Positions 8,691-17,593 of a DNA stretch of 64,000 nucleotides are shown here, piece by piece. The position numbers and the translations under genes were made by a program. This stretch comes from Arthrobacter sp. PAMC25564. Its GTDB lineage: Bacteria; Actinomycetota; Actinomycetes; Actinomycetales; Micrococcaceae. The notes under the pieces were generated by a model. The model worked only from the letters and a program-made list of their open reading frames with translations, searched no databases and was not told the DNA's origin. The stretch covers positions 3,658,001 through 3,722,000 of the forward strand of contig NZ_CP039290.1 of NCBI RefSeq assembly GCF_004798705.1. Direction: 5' to 3'. Each line of letters opens with the position of its first letter. The stretch's first letter is position 1.

Positions 8691-8794
8691 AATCAGCCAT
8701 TGTCCACCATCCGGACCGGCACCACCAAGAACCGGGCTGGCGCCGTGCTGCCCCGGTGCTGGGCAGCACGGCGCCGGCACGATAACTTGTACCG

Positions 8795-9613
8795 GTGAGT
8801 AGAACAGAATTCCTGAGCACGGACCCCTTCGACGCCGCCCGCGACGCCGCCGATTACATCGCCGCAGAGACCGGGGTCGAGTCCCACGACGTCGCCCTCG
8901 TGCTCGGCTCGGGCTGGGGCGAGGCCGCCGGGCTGATCGGCGAGACCACCGCCACCCTGTCCGCGGACGAGATCCCCGGGTTCTCGGCACCGGCCGTGGA
9001 AGGACACGTCGGCACCATCAGTTCGGTGCTGACCAAGGAGGGCAAGCGTGCCCTGGTCCTCGGCGCCCGCACCCACTACTACGAGGGCAAGGGAGTCCGC
9101 GCCGTGGTCCACGGCGTGCGCACCGCGGCGGCCGCCGGCTGCAAGGCCCTGGTCCTGACCAACGGCTGCGGCGGCCTGAACGAAGACTGGGCCCCCGGCA
9201 CCCCTGTGCTGATCAGCGACCACATCAACCTCACCGCCGCCTCCCCGCTCGAAGGTGCCACCTTCGTGGACCTGACGGACCTGTACTCCGCCCGGATCCG
9301 GGCCCTGGCCCGCGAAGTCGATCCCTCGCTGGACGAGGGCATCTACGCACAGTTCACCGGCCCGCACTACGAGACTCCGGCCGAGGTGCAGTACGCGAAA
9401 CGGATCGGTGCGTCCCTGGTGGGCATGTCCACCGCCCTGGAGGCGATCGCGGGCCGGCATGCCGGCATGGAGGTGTTCGGCATCTCGCTCGTGACCAACC
9501 TCGCCGCCGGTATCAGCCCGGTCCCGCTCAGCCATCAGGAAGTCCTCGAGGCCGGTGCCGCAGCGGGCCCGCGGATCTCCAGGCTGCTCGCGGACATCAT
9601 CGCGAAACTCTGA
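8795..9613 (+). CDS. punA: Purine-nucleoside phosphorylase (trimeric, family II)
   Basis: A 272-residue cytoplasmic enzyme that cleaves purine (deoxy)nucleosides with phosphate to base and (deoxy)ribose-1-phosphate. Family motifs are clear: LVLGSGWG near residue 32 (phosphate loop), ARTHYYEGKG near 89, LTNGCGGLNEDWAPG near 120, HYETPAEVQYAKRIG near 190 and VGMSTALEAIAGRH with the purine-site residues after it. Length matches trimeric PNPs. The GTG start has no clear ribosome site but lies about eight bases after GATAAC/TAACTT, a plausible -10 box, so the mRNA may be leaderless (inference). The sugar-1-phosphate product can be isomerised by the phosphosugar mutase at 10242 and the 5-phosphate cleaved by deoC at 18813, giving a nucleoside salvage set. 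Confidence 0.9.
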   Translation: MSRTEFLSTDPFDAARDAADYIAAETGVESHDVALVLGSGWGEAAGLIGETTATLSADEIPGFSAPAVEGHVGTISSVLTKEGKRALVLGARTHYYEGKGVRAVVHGVRTAAAAGCKALVLTNGCGGLNEDWAPGTPVLISDHINLTAASPLEGATFVDLTDLYSARIRALAREVDPSLDEGIYAQFTGPHYETPAEVQYAKRIGASLVGMSTALEAIAGRHAGMEVFGISLVTNLAAGISPVPLSHQEVLEAGAAAGPRISRLLADIIAKL

Positions 9614-9617
9614 GCCT

Positions 9618-10100
9618 TCAGGACTCCCCGGCCAGGTACCGCACTGCCTTCAGCTTGTCCTCGGGAAACCGCCGGTCCATCGAGTCGGCGATCCCGGCGA
9701 TGGTCTGCCGGGCCAGCGCCTGGCGCCACGCCAGCTCGGCCTGGCGCATGGTCTGCGAGATGAGGCAGGTCCGCACGAAGTTCTCCTGGCTGTCCGCCTC
9801 CGGCACGTTCGCCAGGATGGCTTCGCAGCGGAACACCGGCTCGGAACCCTCGAGGGCGAGGACAATGTCCAGGACGGTGATGTTTTCCGGCCTGCGGGCC
9901 AGATGGAAGCCTCCGCGCGGTCCCGAGACGGAGGCCAGGATTCCCGCGCGGACCAGCGACTGGAGCTGCTTGTTGAGGTAGGCCCCGGGGAGTTTATAGA
10001 ACTCCGCCAGCCGGGCGCTGTTCACGGCTTCCCCTGCCGGCGTCCATGCCATGTTGACGCAGCTGTGGACGGCCCATTCCACCCCCCGGCCCATCTTCAT
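9618..10100 (-). CDS. Rrf2-family transcriptional regulator
   Basis: A 160-residue DNA-binding protein. The Rrf2 winged helix-turn-helix occupies residues 1-85: MGRGVEWAVHSCVNMAW, then a recognition region AEFYKLPGAYLNKQLQSL and the wing GPRGGFHLARRPENI. The second half is a long dimerisation helix. Fe-S members of the family (IscR, NsrR) have three closely spaced cysteines in this half; here only two are seen (FRCEAIL and VRTCLIS), about 18 residues apart, so cluster binding in the usual way is unlikely. The target is unknown. It lies between PNP and the phosphosugar mutase, convergent with the first and divergent from the second. Confidence 0.85.
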   Translation of the reverse strand: MKMGRGVEWAVHSCVNMAWTPAGEAVNSARLAEFYKLPGAYLNKQLQSLVRAGILASVSGPRGGFHLARRPENITVLDIVLALEGSEPVFRCEAILANVPEADSQENFVRTCLISQTMRQAELAWRQALARQTIAGIADSMDRRFPEDKLKAVRYLAGES

Positions 10101-10241
10101 ATTCCAGACGTTACGTGTCCGGAAAATTGGGTGTCAAGGCCTCTCCTGAGTCCGGGCTGCGGCCCGGGCGTGATGCAACTGAAACCCCAACTCTCGATTG
10201 CGGGGGCGGCATCGCACACGTTTGGCGATAGTTTGGTTCTT

Positions 10242-11981
10242 ATGACGTCTTCCGATGCCGAACTGTCCCAGCTGTTGAGCGACGCCCGCGCCTGGGCTGC
10301 CCAGGATCCGGACCCCGCCACCGCGGCCGCCTTGACCGCGCTCGTCTCCCTGGCGGACGACGGCGAAGCCGCCGCCCGCCAGGAGCTGGCGGACAGCTTC
10401 AACGGCACCCTGCAGTTCGGCACCGCCGGGCTGCGGGCAGCACTGGGCCCGGGACCGAACCGGATGAACCGCGTCGTCGTGCGCCGCGCCGCCGCGGGAT
10501 TCGCCGCTTTCCTGGCCGACGCCGTCACGGAGGCCTCTCCCGGCACCCGGCCGCGCGCCGTCGTCGGCTACGATGCCCGCCACAACTCCGATACCTTCGC
10601 GGCGGAAACGGCGGCGATCCTCACCGCCGCGGGCATCGAGACGTTCCTGCTGCCGCAGGCACTCCCGACGCCGCTGCTCGCCTACGCCGTCCGGGCCCTG
10701 GAGTGCGACGGCGGCGTCATGGTCACGGCCAGCCACAACCCCCCGCAGGACAACGGCTACAAGGTCTACCTGGGCCGCCATGCCGTCGAGGAAAGCGGCC
10801 GCGGCGCGCAGATTGTGGCGCCCTACGACGCCAGGATCGCCGCGAAGATCGCCGCCGTCGGTGAGCTGGACTCCATCGCGCTGGCCACGGACGGCTGGAC
10901 GGTGCTGGACCGCTCCACCGCCGCGGACTACGAGGCCGCCGTCGCAGCCCTCGCGGATCCGCTGTATTTCCCGGCCCGGGAGCTCAAGATCGTACTCACC
11001 CCGATGCATGGCGTGGGCGGCGGGACGGCAGTCTCGGTGCTGGACGCCGCCGGCTTCGGCGACGTCACACTGGTCACGGAACAGGCGGAACCGGACCCGG
11101 ATTTCCCCACCGTGAACTTCCCGAACCCCGAAGAGCCCGGCGCCCTGGACCTGGCACTGGAAACGGCGGCCCGGGTGGAGGCCGACATCGTGATCGCCAA
11201 CGATCCCGACGCCGACCGCGCCGCGGTGGCCGCGAAGGATCCGGACTCCGGCGCCTGGCGTATGCTGCGCGGCGACGAGGTGGGAGCCCTGCTGGGAGCG
11301 CACGTCGTGGCACGGCTGGCCGCCGGCGAGGGATCCCCGGAAGGGGTCTTCGCCAACTCGATCGTGTCCTCACGGCTGCTTGCGCGGATCGCCGCCACGG
11401 CGGGCTACGCCCACGAGGAGACCCTCACCGGCTTCAAATGGATCGCCCGCGTGCCCGGACTGCTCTACGGCTACGAGGAGGCGCTGGGCTACTGCGTCGC
11501 GCCCTCGCTGGTCCGGGACAAGGACGGGATCTCCGCAGCGGTACTGATCGCCGAACTCGCGGCAACGGCCAAGGCCCAGGGCAAGACCATCTTCGACACC
11601 CTCGATGAGCTGTACCTCGTCCACGGGCTGCATGCCGGCGACCAGCTCAGCATCCGGGTCGCGGACCTGGGCCTACTGGACGCGATGATGAACCGGCTGC
11701 GTGTCAGCCCGCCGGAATCGTTCGGCGGCTCCGCCATCGAAACGGTCACCGACCTGGCCGAAGGCAGCGCGCAGCTGCCGCCGACCGAGGGGCTGCTGTA
11801 CCTGACGAAGGACCGCAGCCGCGTGATCATCCGCCCCAGCGGGACGGAGCCGAAGCTCAAGTGCTATCTGGAGGTCATCCGCAGCGTCGGCTCGGCCGCC
11901 GAGCTGCCCGCGGCGCGGCACGAAGCCCGCGCCGCGCTGGACGGAGTCCTCGCGGACGTCCGCGAGGCCCTGGGGCTGTAA
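10242..11981 (+). CDS. pmmB: Phosphomannomutase/phosphoglucomutase family enzyme (phosphosugar mutase)
   Basis: A 579-residue alpha-D-phosphohexomutase that moves phosphate between C1 and C5/C6 of a sugar. The phosphoserine loop is VMVTASHNPPQ with Ser164; the metal loop is NDPDADRAAV near residue 325; the sugar-specificity loop includes GYEEALGYCV near 410; the phosphate-binding loop RPSGTEPK is near 530. Length fits the long PGM2/PmmB class, which includes phosphopentomutases. With purine nucleoside phosphorylase just upstream and deoC downstream, conversion of (deoxy)ribose-1-phosphate to the 5-phosphate is a reasonable inference. ATG 10242 is taken as the start; the frame is open upstream but that part is antisense to the Rrf2 gene and not protein-like. 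Confidence 0.85.
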   Translation: MTSSDAELSQLLSDARAWAAQDPDPATAAALTALVSLADDGEAAARQELADSFNGTLQFGTAGLRAALGPGPNRMNRVVVRRAAAGFAAFLADAVTEASPGTRPRAVVGYDARHNSDTFAAETAAILTAAGIETFLLPQALPTPLLAYAVRALECDGGVMVTASHNPPQDNGYKVYLGRHAVEESGRGAQIVAPYDARIAAKIAAVGELDSIALATDGWTVLDRSTAADYEAAVAALADPLYFPARELKIVLTPMHGVGGGTAVSVLDAAGFGDVTLVTEQAEPDPDFPTVNFPNPEEPGALDLALETAARVEADIVIANDPDADRAAVAAKDPDSGAWRMLRGDEVGALLGAHVVARLAAGEGSPEGVFANSIVSSRLLARIAATAGYAHEETLTGFKWIARVPGLLYGYEEALGYCVAPSLVRDKDGISAAVLIAELAATAKAQGKTIFDTLDELYLVHGLHAGDQLSIRVADLGLLDAMMNRLRVSPPESFGGSAIETVTDLAEGSAQLPPTEGLLYLTKDRSRVIIRPSGTEPKLKCYLEVIRSVGSAAELPAARHEARAALDGVLADVREALGL

Positions 11982-12002
11982 GGCTCCTGTAACCGCGGGC
12001 AG

Positions 12003-12389
12003 CTAGAGTTCCACCTCAATGTACCCGCCCACAATCCGGGTACCGAAGGTGGCAAGCCTGAGTTCCGGAGTGCCCAGGCACTCCCCGGTTCCAAGGTCAT
12101 AGACCTCCTTGTGCAGCGGCGAGGCGAGCGTCGGGCGCGTCCCGCGGGAACCGGTGATGCCGCGGGCCATCACATGGGCGCCCGTCGCCGGATCCTCCTG
12201 AGCGACGGCGAACACCTCACCGGCGGCGGTTCGGAACAGCGCCACCTGCCGTCCGGATACCAGGGCAGCCTCGCCCCAGCCGGGCTCAAGGTCCTCCACG
12301 GTGCACACGCGGTGCCAGCCCGTCCCAAACACTCCCCTTAGTCCTTCGGACTGTTTCCCGGATTCAACACGTTCCAGTACTGCGGTCAT
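12003..12389 (-). CDS. nirD: Nitrite reductase small subunit NirD (Rieske-like)
   Basis: A 128-residue Rieske-fold protein that partners NirB in the NAD(P)H-dependent reduction of nitrite to ammonium. The sequence has WHRVCTVEDLEPGWG at the start and VALFRTAAGEVFAVAQEDP in the fold. The C-terminal part SPLHKEVYDLGTGECLG keeps the topology, but the Cys-His pairs of a true Rieske cluster are absent, as in other NirD proteins. GAGAGGGG before ATG 12389 is the ribosome site. Unusually, the gene is not downstream of nirB but divergent from it, 258 bases away, sharing the promoter region that carries the GlnR site. It converges with the phosphosugar mutase gene. Confidence 0.9.
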   Translation of the reverse strand: MTAVLERVESGKQSEGLRGVFGTGWHRVCTVEDLEPGWGEAALVSGRQVALFRTAAGEVFAVAQEDPATGAHVMARGITGSRGTRPTLASPLHKEVYDLGTGECLGTPELRLATFGTRIVGGYIEVEL

Positions 12390-12530
12390 CTCGGCCCCTC
12401 TCACATTCACTCAACCGCCGGTGCGGCCACATATCCAAGCTAGGGCCGGGGTGTTTCGACAGCATGCTTGCGATGTGTCCGGCGCGTAAAAGAGAACTCA
12501 CGCGGCCGGAAACCCGTCCGTGATGCAGAA

Positions 12531-12568
12531 GTTAAGATCACGAAACAAAAGGGAAACTGAAGCGAAAC
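12531..12568 (+). promoter_or_regulatory. GlnR operator, four boxes at 11-bp spacing, upstream of nirB
   Basis: GTTAA at 12531, then GAAAC at 12542, 12553 and 12564: four pentamers exactly 11 bp apart, matching the actinobacterial GlnR consensus gTnAC-n6-GaAAC-n6. A CATAGT -10-like box follows at 12577-12582, so the site covers the -35 region, as expected for GlnR activation under nitrogen limitation. It may serve nirD on the other strand as well. Confidence 0.85.
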
Positions 12569-12647
12569 TGCGGCTGCATAGTCTGGATGGACACTTCGAT
12601 TGAGAAGGTCGCAGAGCAGCGCCTGCGCCCCATGCGAAAGGCCCACC

Positions 12648-15326
12648 GTGACCGGACAGACATCAAGCCCCCAGAACCAGGGCACACAGCGCCCCAAAAC
12701 CCGCCGCATCGTCGTCGCCGGCGGCGGCCCGGCCGCCCACCGCTTCGCCGATGCCATGCATGCCCGGGGTCTCGACGGCTGGCACGTCACCGTCCTCACC
12801 GAGGAAGCGCACCTCCCCTATGACCGCGTCGCGCTGAGCAAGGCCCTCACGGACAGCGCGGTGGACCTCACCCTCGGCAACGCCTCCATGTGGGAGCACG
12901 AGGCCCTGGACCTGGTGACCGGCGAGCGCGTCATCAGCATCGACACCGCGGCCAGGACCGTCGCTACCGCGGCCGGCACGGTGTACCCCTACGATGAGCT
13001 CGTCGTCGCCACCGGCTCGGACGCGGCCCGCCTGCCGATCCCCGGCGCCGAGCATGTGCACGTCTACCGAACCCTGGAGGATGTCCGGGCCATCAACCTG
13101 GCCATCGCCGGGCTCACCGAAAAGCTTGGCCGCAAGATCAACGCCGTCACCATCGGCGGGGGCCTCCTGGGCCTCGAGTCGGCAGCCGGCACCGAGCAGC
13201 TCGGCGCCACCCCCATCGTGATCAACGGCGCGCCCTGGCTCATGAACACCCAGCTGGATGAGGGCGCCGGCCAGGCGCTGGGCCGCCTGATCGAGGCCAA
13301 GGGCTTCACCGTCCACGGCGGAGTGTTCCCCTCCGAGGTCCTCTCCGATGACGGCCAGGTCACCGGCGTGCTGATGGCAGACGGCCGCATCATCGACGCC
13401 GACATCGTCATCGTCGCCATCGGCGTCAAGCCCCGTGACGAGCTGTTCCGCGGCGCGAACGGCCCGGAGAGTGAAGGCGCCGCCCCGCTGTTTGACCTCG
13501 GCCCCCGCGGCGGCGTCGTCATCTCCGAGGACTGCTCCACCCAGGTCCCCGGCGTCTGGGCCATCGGTGAGGTCGCCAACTTCGGTGGAATGTGCCTGGG
13601 CCTCGTGGCCCCGGCCAACACCATGGCCGAAATCGTGGCGGACCGGCTGCACGGGGGCGTTGCGACCTTCCCGGGCTTCGACACCGCCACCAAGCTCAAG
13701 CTCTCCGGCGTCGACGTCGCCAGCTTCGGTGACGCGTTCGCCCGGACCGAGCACTCCCTCGAAATCGTCTACGCGGACCCGGCCCGCGGCGTCTACCAGA
13801 AGATCGTCACGACGGACGATGCCAAGACCCTGCTGGGCGGCATCTTCGTCGGCGACGCGACCCCGTACACCTCGCTGCGCCCGATGCTGGGCCGCGAACT
13901 GGCCGCCGAACCCGGCGCCTACCTCACCGCGGCCGGCGGCGGTGAGGCCCCGGAGACCGAGCTGCCGGACGACGCCATTCTGTGTTCCTGCAACAACGTT
14001 TCTGCAGGAACCATCCGCGACACCGTCAACGGCTGCGGTGGCTGCGACGGCAACGCGCCTGTCCAGGAACTTGGCGAGCTCAAGGGCTGCACCCGCGCCG
14101 GGACCAGCTGCGGTTCCTGTGTGCCGATGCTCAAGAAGCTGCTGGAAGGCGAACTGACCAAGTCCGGCGTCGAGGTCTCGAAGGCACTGTGCGAGCACAT
14201 CGAGCTGTCCCGCCAGGAACTCTTCGACGCCATCCGCGTCCTGGAACTGACCTCCTTCGAGGAGATCATGGCCAAGTACGGCACCGGGGCCGGCTGCGAC
14301 ATCTGCAAGCCGACCATCGCCAACATCCTGGCCAGCCAGAACAGCGCCTACGTCCTGGACGCCGGCCGCGGTACCCTGCAGGACACCAACGACCGCGCCC
14401 TGGCCAACATGCAGAAGGACGGCACCTACTCGGTGGTCCCGCGCATCGCCGGCGGCGAGATCACCCCGAAGAAGCTCGGCGTGATCGCCGCGGTCGCCGA
14501 GCAGTACGGCCTCTACACCAAAATCACCGGCGGCCAGCGGATCGACATGTTCGGCGCCCGGCTGGAGCAGCTCCCGGAAATCTGGAAGGTGCTCGTGGAT
14601 GCCGGGTTCGAATCCGGCCAGGCCTATGGCAAGAGCCTGCGGACCGTGAAGTCCTGCGTCGGCTCCACGTGGTGCCGCTTCGGGGTCCAGGACTCGGTGG
14701 CCATGGCAATCCAGCTTGAGCTGCGCTACCGCGGCCTGCGCAGCCCGCACAAGCTGAAGATGGGCGTTTCCGGCTGTGCCCGCGAATGTGCCGAGGCCCG
14801 GGGCAAGGATGTCGGCGTGATCGCCACCGCGGACGGCTGGAACCTGTACGTCGGCGGCAACGGCGGGGCCACTCCGGCGCACGCCCAGCTGCTGGCCAAG
14901 GACCTCGACGACGATACCCTGATCAAGTACATCGACCGCTACTTCATGTACTACATCCGCACCGCCGACCGCCTGCAGCGCACCGCGCGCTGGCAGGAAG
15001 AGCTCGACGGCGGCATCAAGCACGTCGAGGACGTGGTGGTGCACGACACGCTGGGCATCGCCGCGGACCTTGAGGCCGCCATGGCCAAGCACGTCGACAC
15101 CTACGTCGACGAATGGGCCGACACCCTGAAGGACCCCGAGCGCCTGCGCCGCTTCCGCTCCTTCGTCAACGCCCCCGACCAGAAGGACGATTCCATTACC
15201 TTCGTCCCCGACGAGCGCGGCCAGATGCGCCCCGCCACGGCAGAAGAAAAGACGCTGGCCGAACAGCAACCCGTCCTGATCGGTTCTTCCATCCCGGTCC
15301 GTGCCCGCGACGAGAACGAGGTATAG
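12648..15326 (+). CDS. nirB: Nitrite reductase [NAD(P)H] large subunit NirB
   Basis: An 892-residue cytoplasmic enzyme that reduces nitrite to ammonium with six electrons. Domains in order: FAD fold (from residue 19, IVVAGGGPA), NAD(P)H fold (near 165, VTIGGGLLGLE), BFD-like [2Fe-2S] domain (near 445-500, CSCNNV...CGGC...CGSC), a second Cys-bearing segment (CDICKP near 550), and the nitrite/sulfite reductase ferredoxin-like and sirohaem/[4Fe-4S] domains. The cluster ligands are Cys670-x5-Cys676 and Cys710-x3-Cys714. The GTG at 12648 has GAAAGG seven bases upstream and is preferred over the earlier open frame at 12600. The next gene, cobA, starts two bases after the stop and makes the sirohaem precursor. 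The GlnR site upstream implies nitrogen control. Confidence 0.93.
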   Translation: MTGQTSSPQNQGTQRPKTRRIVVAGGGPAAHRFADAMHARGLDGWHVTVLTEEAHLPYDRVALSKALTDSAVDLTLGNASMWEHEALDLVTGERVISIDTAARTVATAAGTVYPYDELVVATGSDAARLPIPGAEHVHVYRTLEDVRAINLAIAGLTEKLGRKINAVTIGGGLLGLESAAGTEQLGATPIVINGAPWLMNTQLDEGAGQALGRLIEAKGFTVHGGVFPSEVLSDDGQVTGVLMADGRIIDADIVIVAIGVKPRDELFRGANGPESEGAAPLFDLGPRGGVVISEDCSTQVPGVWAIGEVANFGGMCLGLVAPANTMAEIVADRLHGGVATFPGFDTATKLKLSGVDVASFGDAFARTEHSLEIVYADPARGVYQKIVTTDDAKTLLGGIFVGDATPYTSLRPMLGRELAAEPGAYLTAAGGGEAPETELPDDAILCSCNNVSAGTIRDTVNGCGGCDGNAPVQELGELKGCTRAGTSCGSCVPMLKKLLEGELTKSGVEVSKALCEHIELSRQELFDAIRVLELTSFEEIMAKYGTGAGCDICKPTIANILASQNSAYVLDAGRGTLQDTNDRALANMQKDGTYSVVPRIAGGEITPKKLGVIAAVAEQYGLYTKITGGQRIDMFGARLEQLPEIWKVLVDAGFESGQAYGKSLRTVKSCVGSTWCRFGVQDSVAMAIQLELRYRGLRSPHKLKMGVSGCARECAEARGKDVGVIATADGWNLYVGGNGGATPAHAQLLAKDLDDDTLIKYIDRYFMYYIRTADRLQRTARWQEELDGGIKHVEDVVVHDTLGIAADLEAAMAKHVDTYVDEWADTLKDPERLRRFRSFVNAPDQKDDSITFVPDERGQMRPATAEEKTLAEQQPVLIGSSIPVRARDENEV

Positions 15327-15328
15327 CC

Positions 15329-16363
15329 ATGCAGCTCAACATTGATCTCACCGGACGCGAAGTACTCGTCACCGGCGCCGACCACGCCGCCCGCCAGGCC
15401 GTCCGCCGATACGAGGCCGCCGGCGCCGTCGTCTCCCGGCTCAGCAGCCCGAGGGGCGCAGCGCAGGACGGCCCCCTGCCGGAACGGCCGTTCCTGGTGG
15501 CGGCGGTCGACGACGGCCAGCCCGGCTGGGAGGCCCTGCTGGAGCGCTGCCGTGAGACCGGCATCCCCGTCGCGGCCGAACCCGCCGCGGGACCGGACGG
15601 GCACGTCACCCTGGTGGGCGGCGGGCCCGGAACCACCGAACTGCTCACCATCGCGGCCATCAAGGCGTTGCGAGACGCCGACGTCGTCTTCTACGACCGG
15701 CTTGCCCCGTACCAGGAACTGCCCTCGCTGAGCACGGCGGAACTGGTGGATGTGGGCAAGCGCCCCGGCCACCACCCGGTGAGCCAGTCCGGGATCGAGG
15801 AGCTCATGGTGGCGGCGGCCCTGGCCGGCAAGAACGTGGTGCGGCTCAAGGGCGGGGACCCGTACGTCTTCGGCCGCGGCGGCGAGGAAGTGTCCGCCTG
15901 CGTGAAGGCGGGTGTGCCGGTCCGGGTGATTTCCGGCGTCACCAGTGCTATTTCCGTCCCGGCCGCCGCCGGGATCCCGGTGACGCACCGCGAGGTCAGC
16001 CACATGTTCACCGTGGTGTCCGGCCACGCCCCGCTGACCGAAAAGGAGCACCTGCACCTGGCCGGCCTCGGCGGGACAATCGTGGTCCTGATGGGCATCG
16101 GCACCTTGCACCAGCTGGCCGCCGGCCTGCGCCGGGCGGGCATGCGGACCGACATGCCGATGGCCGTCGTCGAGCGTGGCTACCGCCCCGGCCAGCGCAC
16201 CACGATCGCCGAGCTCGGCACCATCACCACTGCGGCCGCGGACTGCAGCAACCCCGCGGTGCTGGTCATCGGCGACGTCGTCCGGGTGGCCGAGGCCAAC
16301 CGGGGCTGCGCCGAGGCCGAAGCCGAGCTGGGCCGCCTGGCGGCGTCCCTGATGGGGGCGTGA
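15329..16363 (+). CDS. cobA: Uroporphyrinogen-III C-methyltransferase with a degenerate CysG-like N-terminal domain
   Basis: A 344-residue enzyme. Residues about 90-335 form the SUMT domain that methylates uroporphyrinogen III at C2 and C7 with SAM to give precorrin-2: HVTLVGGGPGTTELLT, DVVFYDRL, VVRLKGGDPYVFGRGGEE, VRVISGVTSAISVPAAAGIPVTHR and the MGIG segment are all intact. The first 90 residues look like a worn remnant of the CysG dehydrogenase/ferrochelatase Rossmann domain: GREVLVTGADHAARQAVRRY parallels GRxVLVVGGGxVAxRK but has lost the glycine pattern and is too short. So this protein probably stops at precorrin-2; iron insertion must come from elsewhere. It starts two bases after nirB and supplies sirohaem for NirB. 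Confidence 0.9.
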   Translation: MQLNIDLTGREVLVTGADHAARQAVRRYEAAGAVVSRLSSPRGAAQDGPLPERPFLVAAVDDGQPGWEALLERCRETGIPVAAEPAAGPDGHVTLVGGGPGTTELLTIAAIKALRDADVVFYDRLAPYQELPSLSTAELVDVGKRPGHHPVSQSGIEELMVAAALAGKNVVRLKGGDPYVFGRGGEEVSACVKAGVPVRVISGVTSAISVPAAAGIPVTHREVSHMFTVVSGHAPLTEKEHLHLAGLGGTIVVLMGIGTLHQLAAGLRRAGMRTDMPMAVVERGYRPGQRTTIAELGTITTAAADCSNPAVLVIGDVVRVAEANRGCAEAEAELGRLAASLMGA

Positions 16364-16367
16364 CACC

Positions 16368-17552
16368 GTGAGCCCGCTGCATACGCCGGCCGACACCACG
16401 GCGGCACTTCCTACGATTCCGCAGGATGGCCAGGCGCCCGAGGACGGCCCCGACAAGGCGGGCCTGCCGCTGGAGGGCTTCCGGATCGGCGTCACCTCAC
16501 ACCGGCGTTCCCAGGACCTGATCGAGGCCCTGGAACGGCGCGGCGCCGAGGTGCTGCACGCGCCGGCCCTGAAAATCGCCCCGGTACAGGAGGACCTGAG
16601 CCTGATCACGGACACCCGGGCCATCATCGCCGCCCGGCCGGACCTGTGCATTGCGACCACCGCCTACGGAATGCGCCGCTGGTGCGAAGCCGCGGACAGC
16701 TTCGGCATCGGCGAGGCGCTGCTGGAAACCCTCGGCGCCACCCGGATGTTCGTCCGGGGCCCCAAGGCCCGCGGCGCCGTCCGCGCGGCAGGCCTTGCCG
16801 ACGTCGGGATCAGCAGCGACGAAACCACCGCGACCCTGGTGGACATGCTCCTTGCCGAAGGCGTCCGGGGCAAGACCATCGCGGTCCAGCTGCACGGCTA
16901 CACGGACGTGCGCCAGCTCGAACGCCTGCGGATGTCCGGGGCCACCGTCCTGACGGTCACGCCGTACCGCTGGGTCAAGCCCGACGGCGCCGACCGGCTG
17001 CCGCGGCTGATCGAGGCGGCGTGCAGCGGCAACCTGGACGTCCTGACCTTCACCAGCGCCCCCGCCGTGGATGCGATGTGGAGCACTGCCCACGAGATGG
17101 GCGTGTACAAGGAGCTGGTACACGCCCTGAAGACCACCGTCGCCACCGCCGTCGTGGGGCCCATCACCGCCCAGCCGCTGATCGACGCCGGCCTGCAGCC
17201 GCTTATCCCGGAACGCTTCCGGATGGGGGCCCTGATCCGCCTGGTCTGCGAGCACCTGGCCCTCAACCACGTCCGCCGGCTGGACACCGTCTCGGGCACA
17301 GTGGAACTCCGCGGCCGCTCGCTTCGGATCAACGGCGAGGCAGTGGAGCTGGCCCCGGCCCCGCTGCTGCTGCTGCGTGCCCTGATGGGCGCCGGCGGCG
17401 CCGTACTGACCCGCGAGGCGCTTTCTGAGCTGTTGGAACTCCGCGGTTCGGTCCACGCGCTGGACATGACCGTCAGCCGTCTGCGGTCCTCGCTGCCGGA
17501 CGGCCGGCTGGTGGAAACCGTGGTGAAGCGCGGCTACCGGATCCGGGTGTGA
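16368..17552 (+). CDS. nnaR: HemD-like uroporphyrinogen-III synthase fused to an OmpR-type winged helix (NnaR-like nitrate/nitrite regulator)
   Basis: A 394-residue two-domain protein. Residues about 35-285 are a HemD (uroporphyrinogen-III synthase) fold: IGVTSHRRSQDLIEALERRG, CIATTAYGMRRW, VQLHGY and the late VAVVGPITAQPLIDAGL-type segment. Residues about 300-394 are an OmpR/PhoB-type winged helix (VELRGRSLRINGEAVELAP; then LDMTVSRLRSSL and VKRGYRIRV). This fusion is the signature of NnaR, described in Streptomyces coelicolor and Mycobacterium smegmatis as a co-regulator with GlnR of nitrate/nitrite assimilation. Its place four bases after cobA in the nirB operon, under a GlnR site, fits. 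Whether the HemD part is still catalytic cannot be told from sequence alone. GTG start after CGTGACACC. Confidence 0.82.
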   Translation: MSPLHTPADTTAALPTIPQDGQAPEDGPDKAGLPLEGFRIGVTSHRRSQDLIEALERRGAEVLHAPALKIAPVQEDLSLITDTRAIIAARPDLCIATTAYGMRRWCEAADSFGIGEALLETLGATRMFVRGPKARGAVRAAGLADVGISSDETTATLVDMLLAEGVRGKTIAVQLHGYTDVRQLERLRMSGATVLTVTPYRWVKPDGADRLPRLIEAACSGNLDVLTFTSAPAVDAMWSTAHEMGVYKELVHALKTTVATAVVGPITAQPLIDAGLQPLIPERFRMGALIRLVCEHLALNHVRRLDTVSGTVELRGRSLRINGEAVELAPAPLLLLRALMGAGGAVLTREALSELLELRGSVHALDMTVSRLRSSLPDGRLVETVVKRGYRIRV

Positions 17553-17593
17553 CAGGGCGTGAACCGGCGGCTGCGCCCCACGCACCAGACACC

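Noticed and set aside
9618..10100. The Rrf2 protein as NsrR, a nitric oxide sensor tied to the nitrite genes
   Set aside because: It lacks the three clustered cysteines of NsrR/IscR, and is not next to nitric oxide detoxification genes.
12663..15269. A very long open frame (868 codons) on the strand opposite nirB
   Set aside because: Long antisense frames are common opposite GC-rich genes. The nirB frame has all expected motifs and the antisense product has none.
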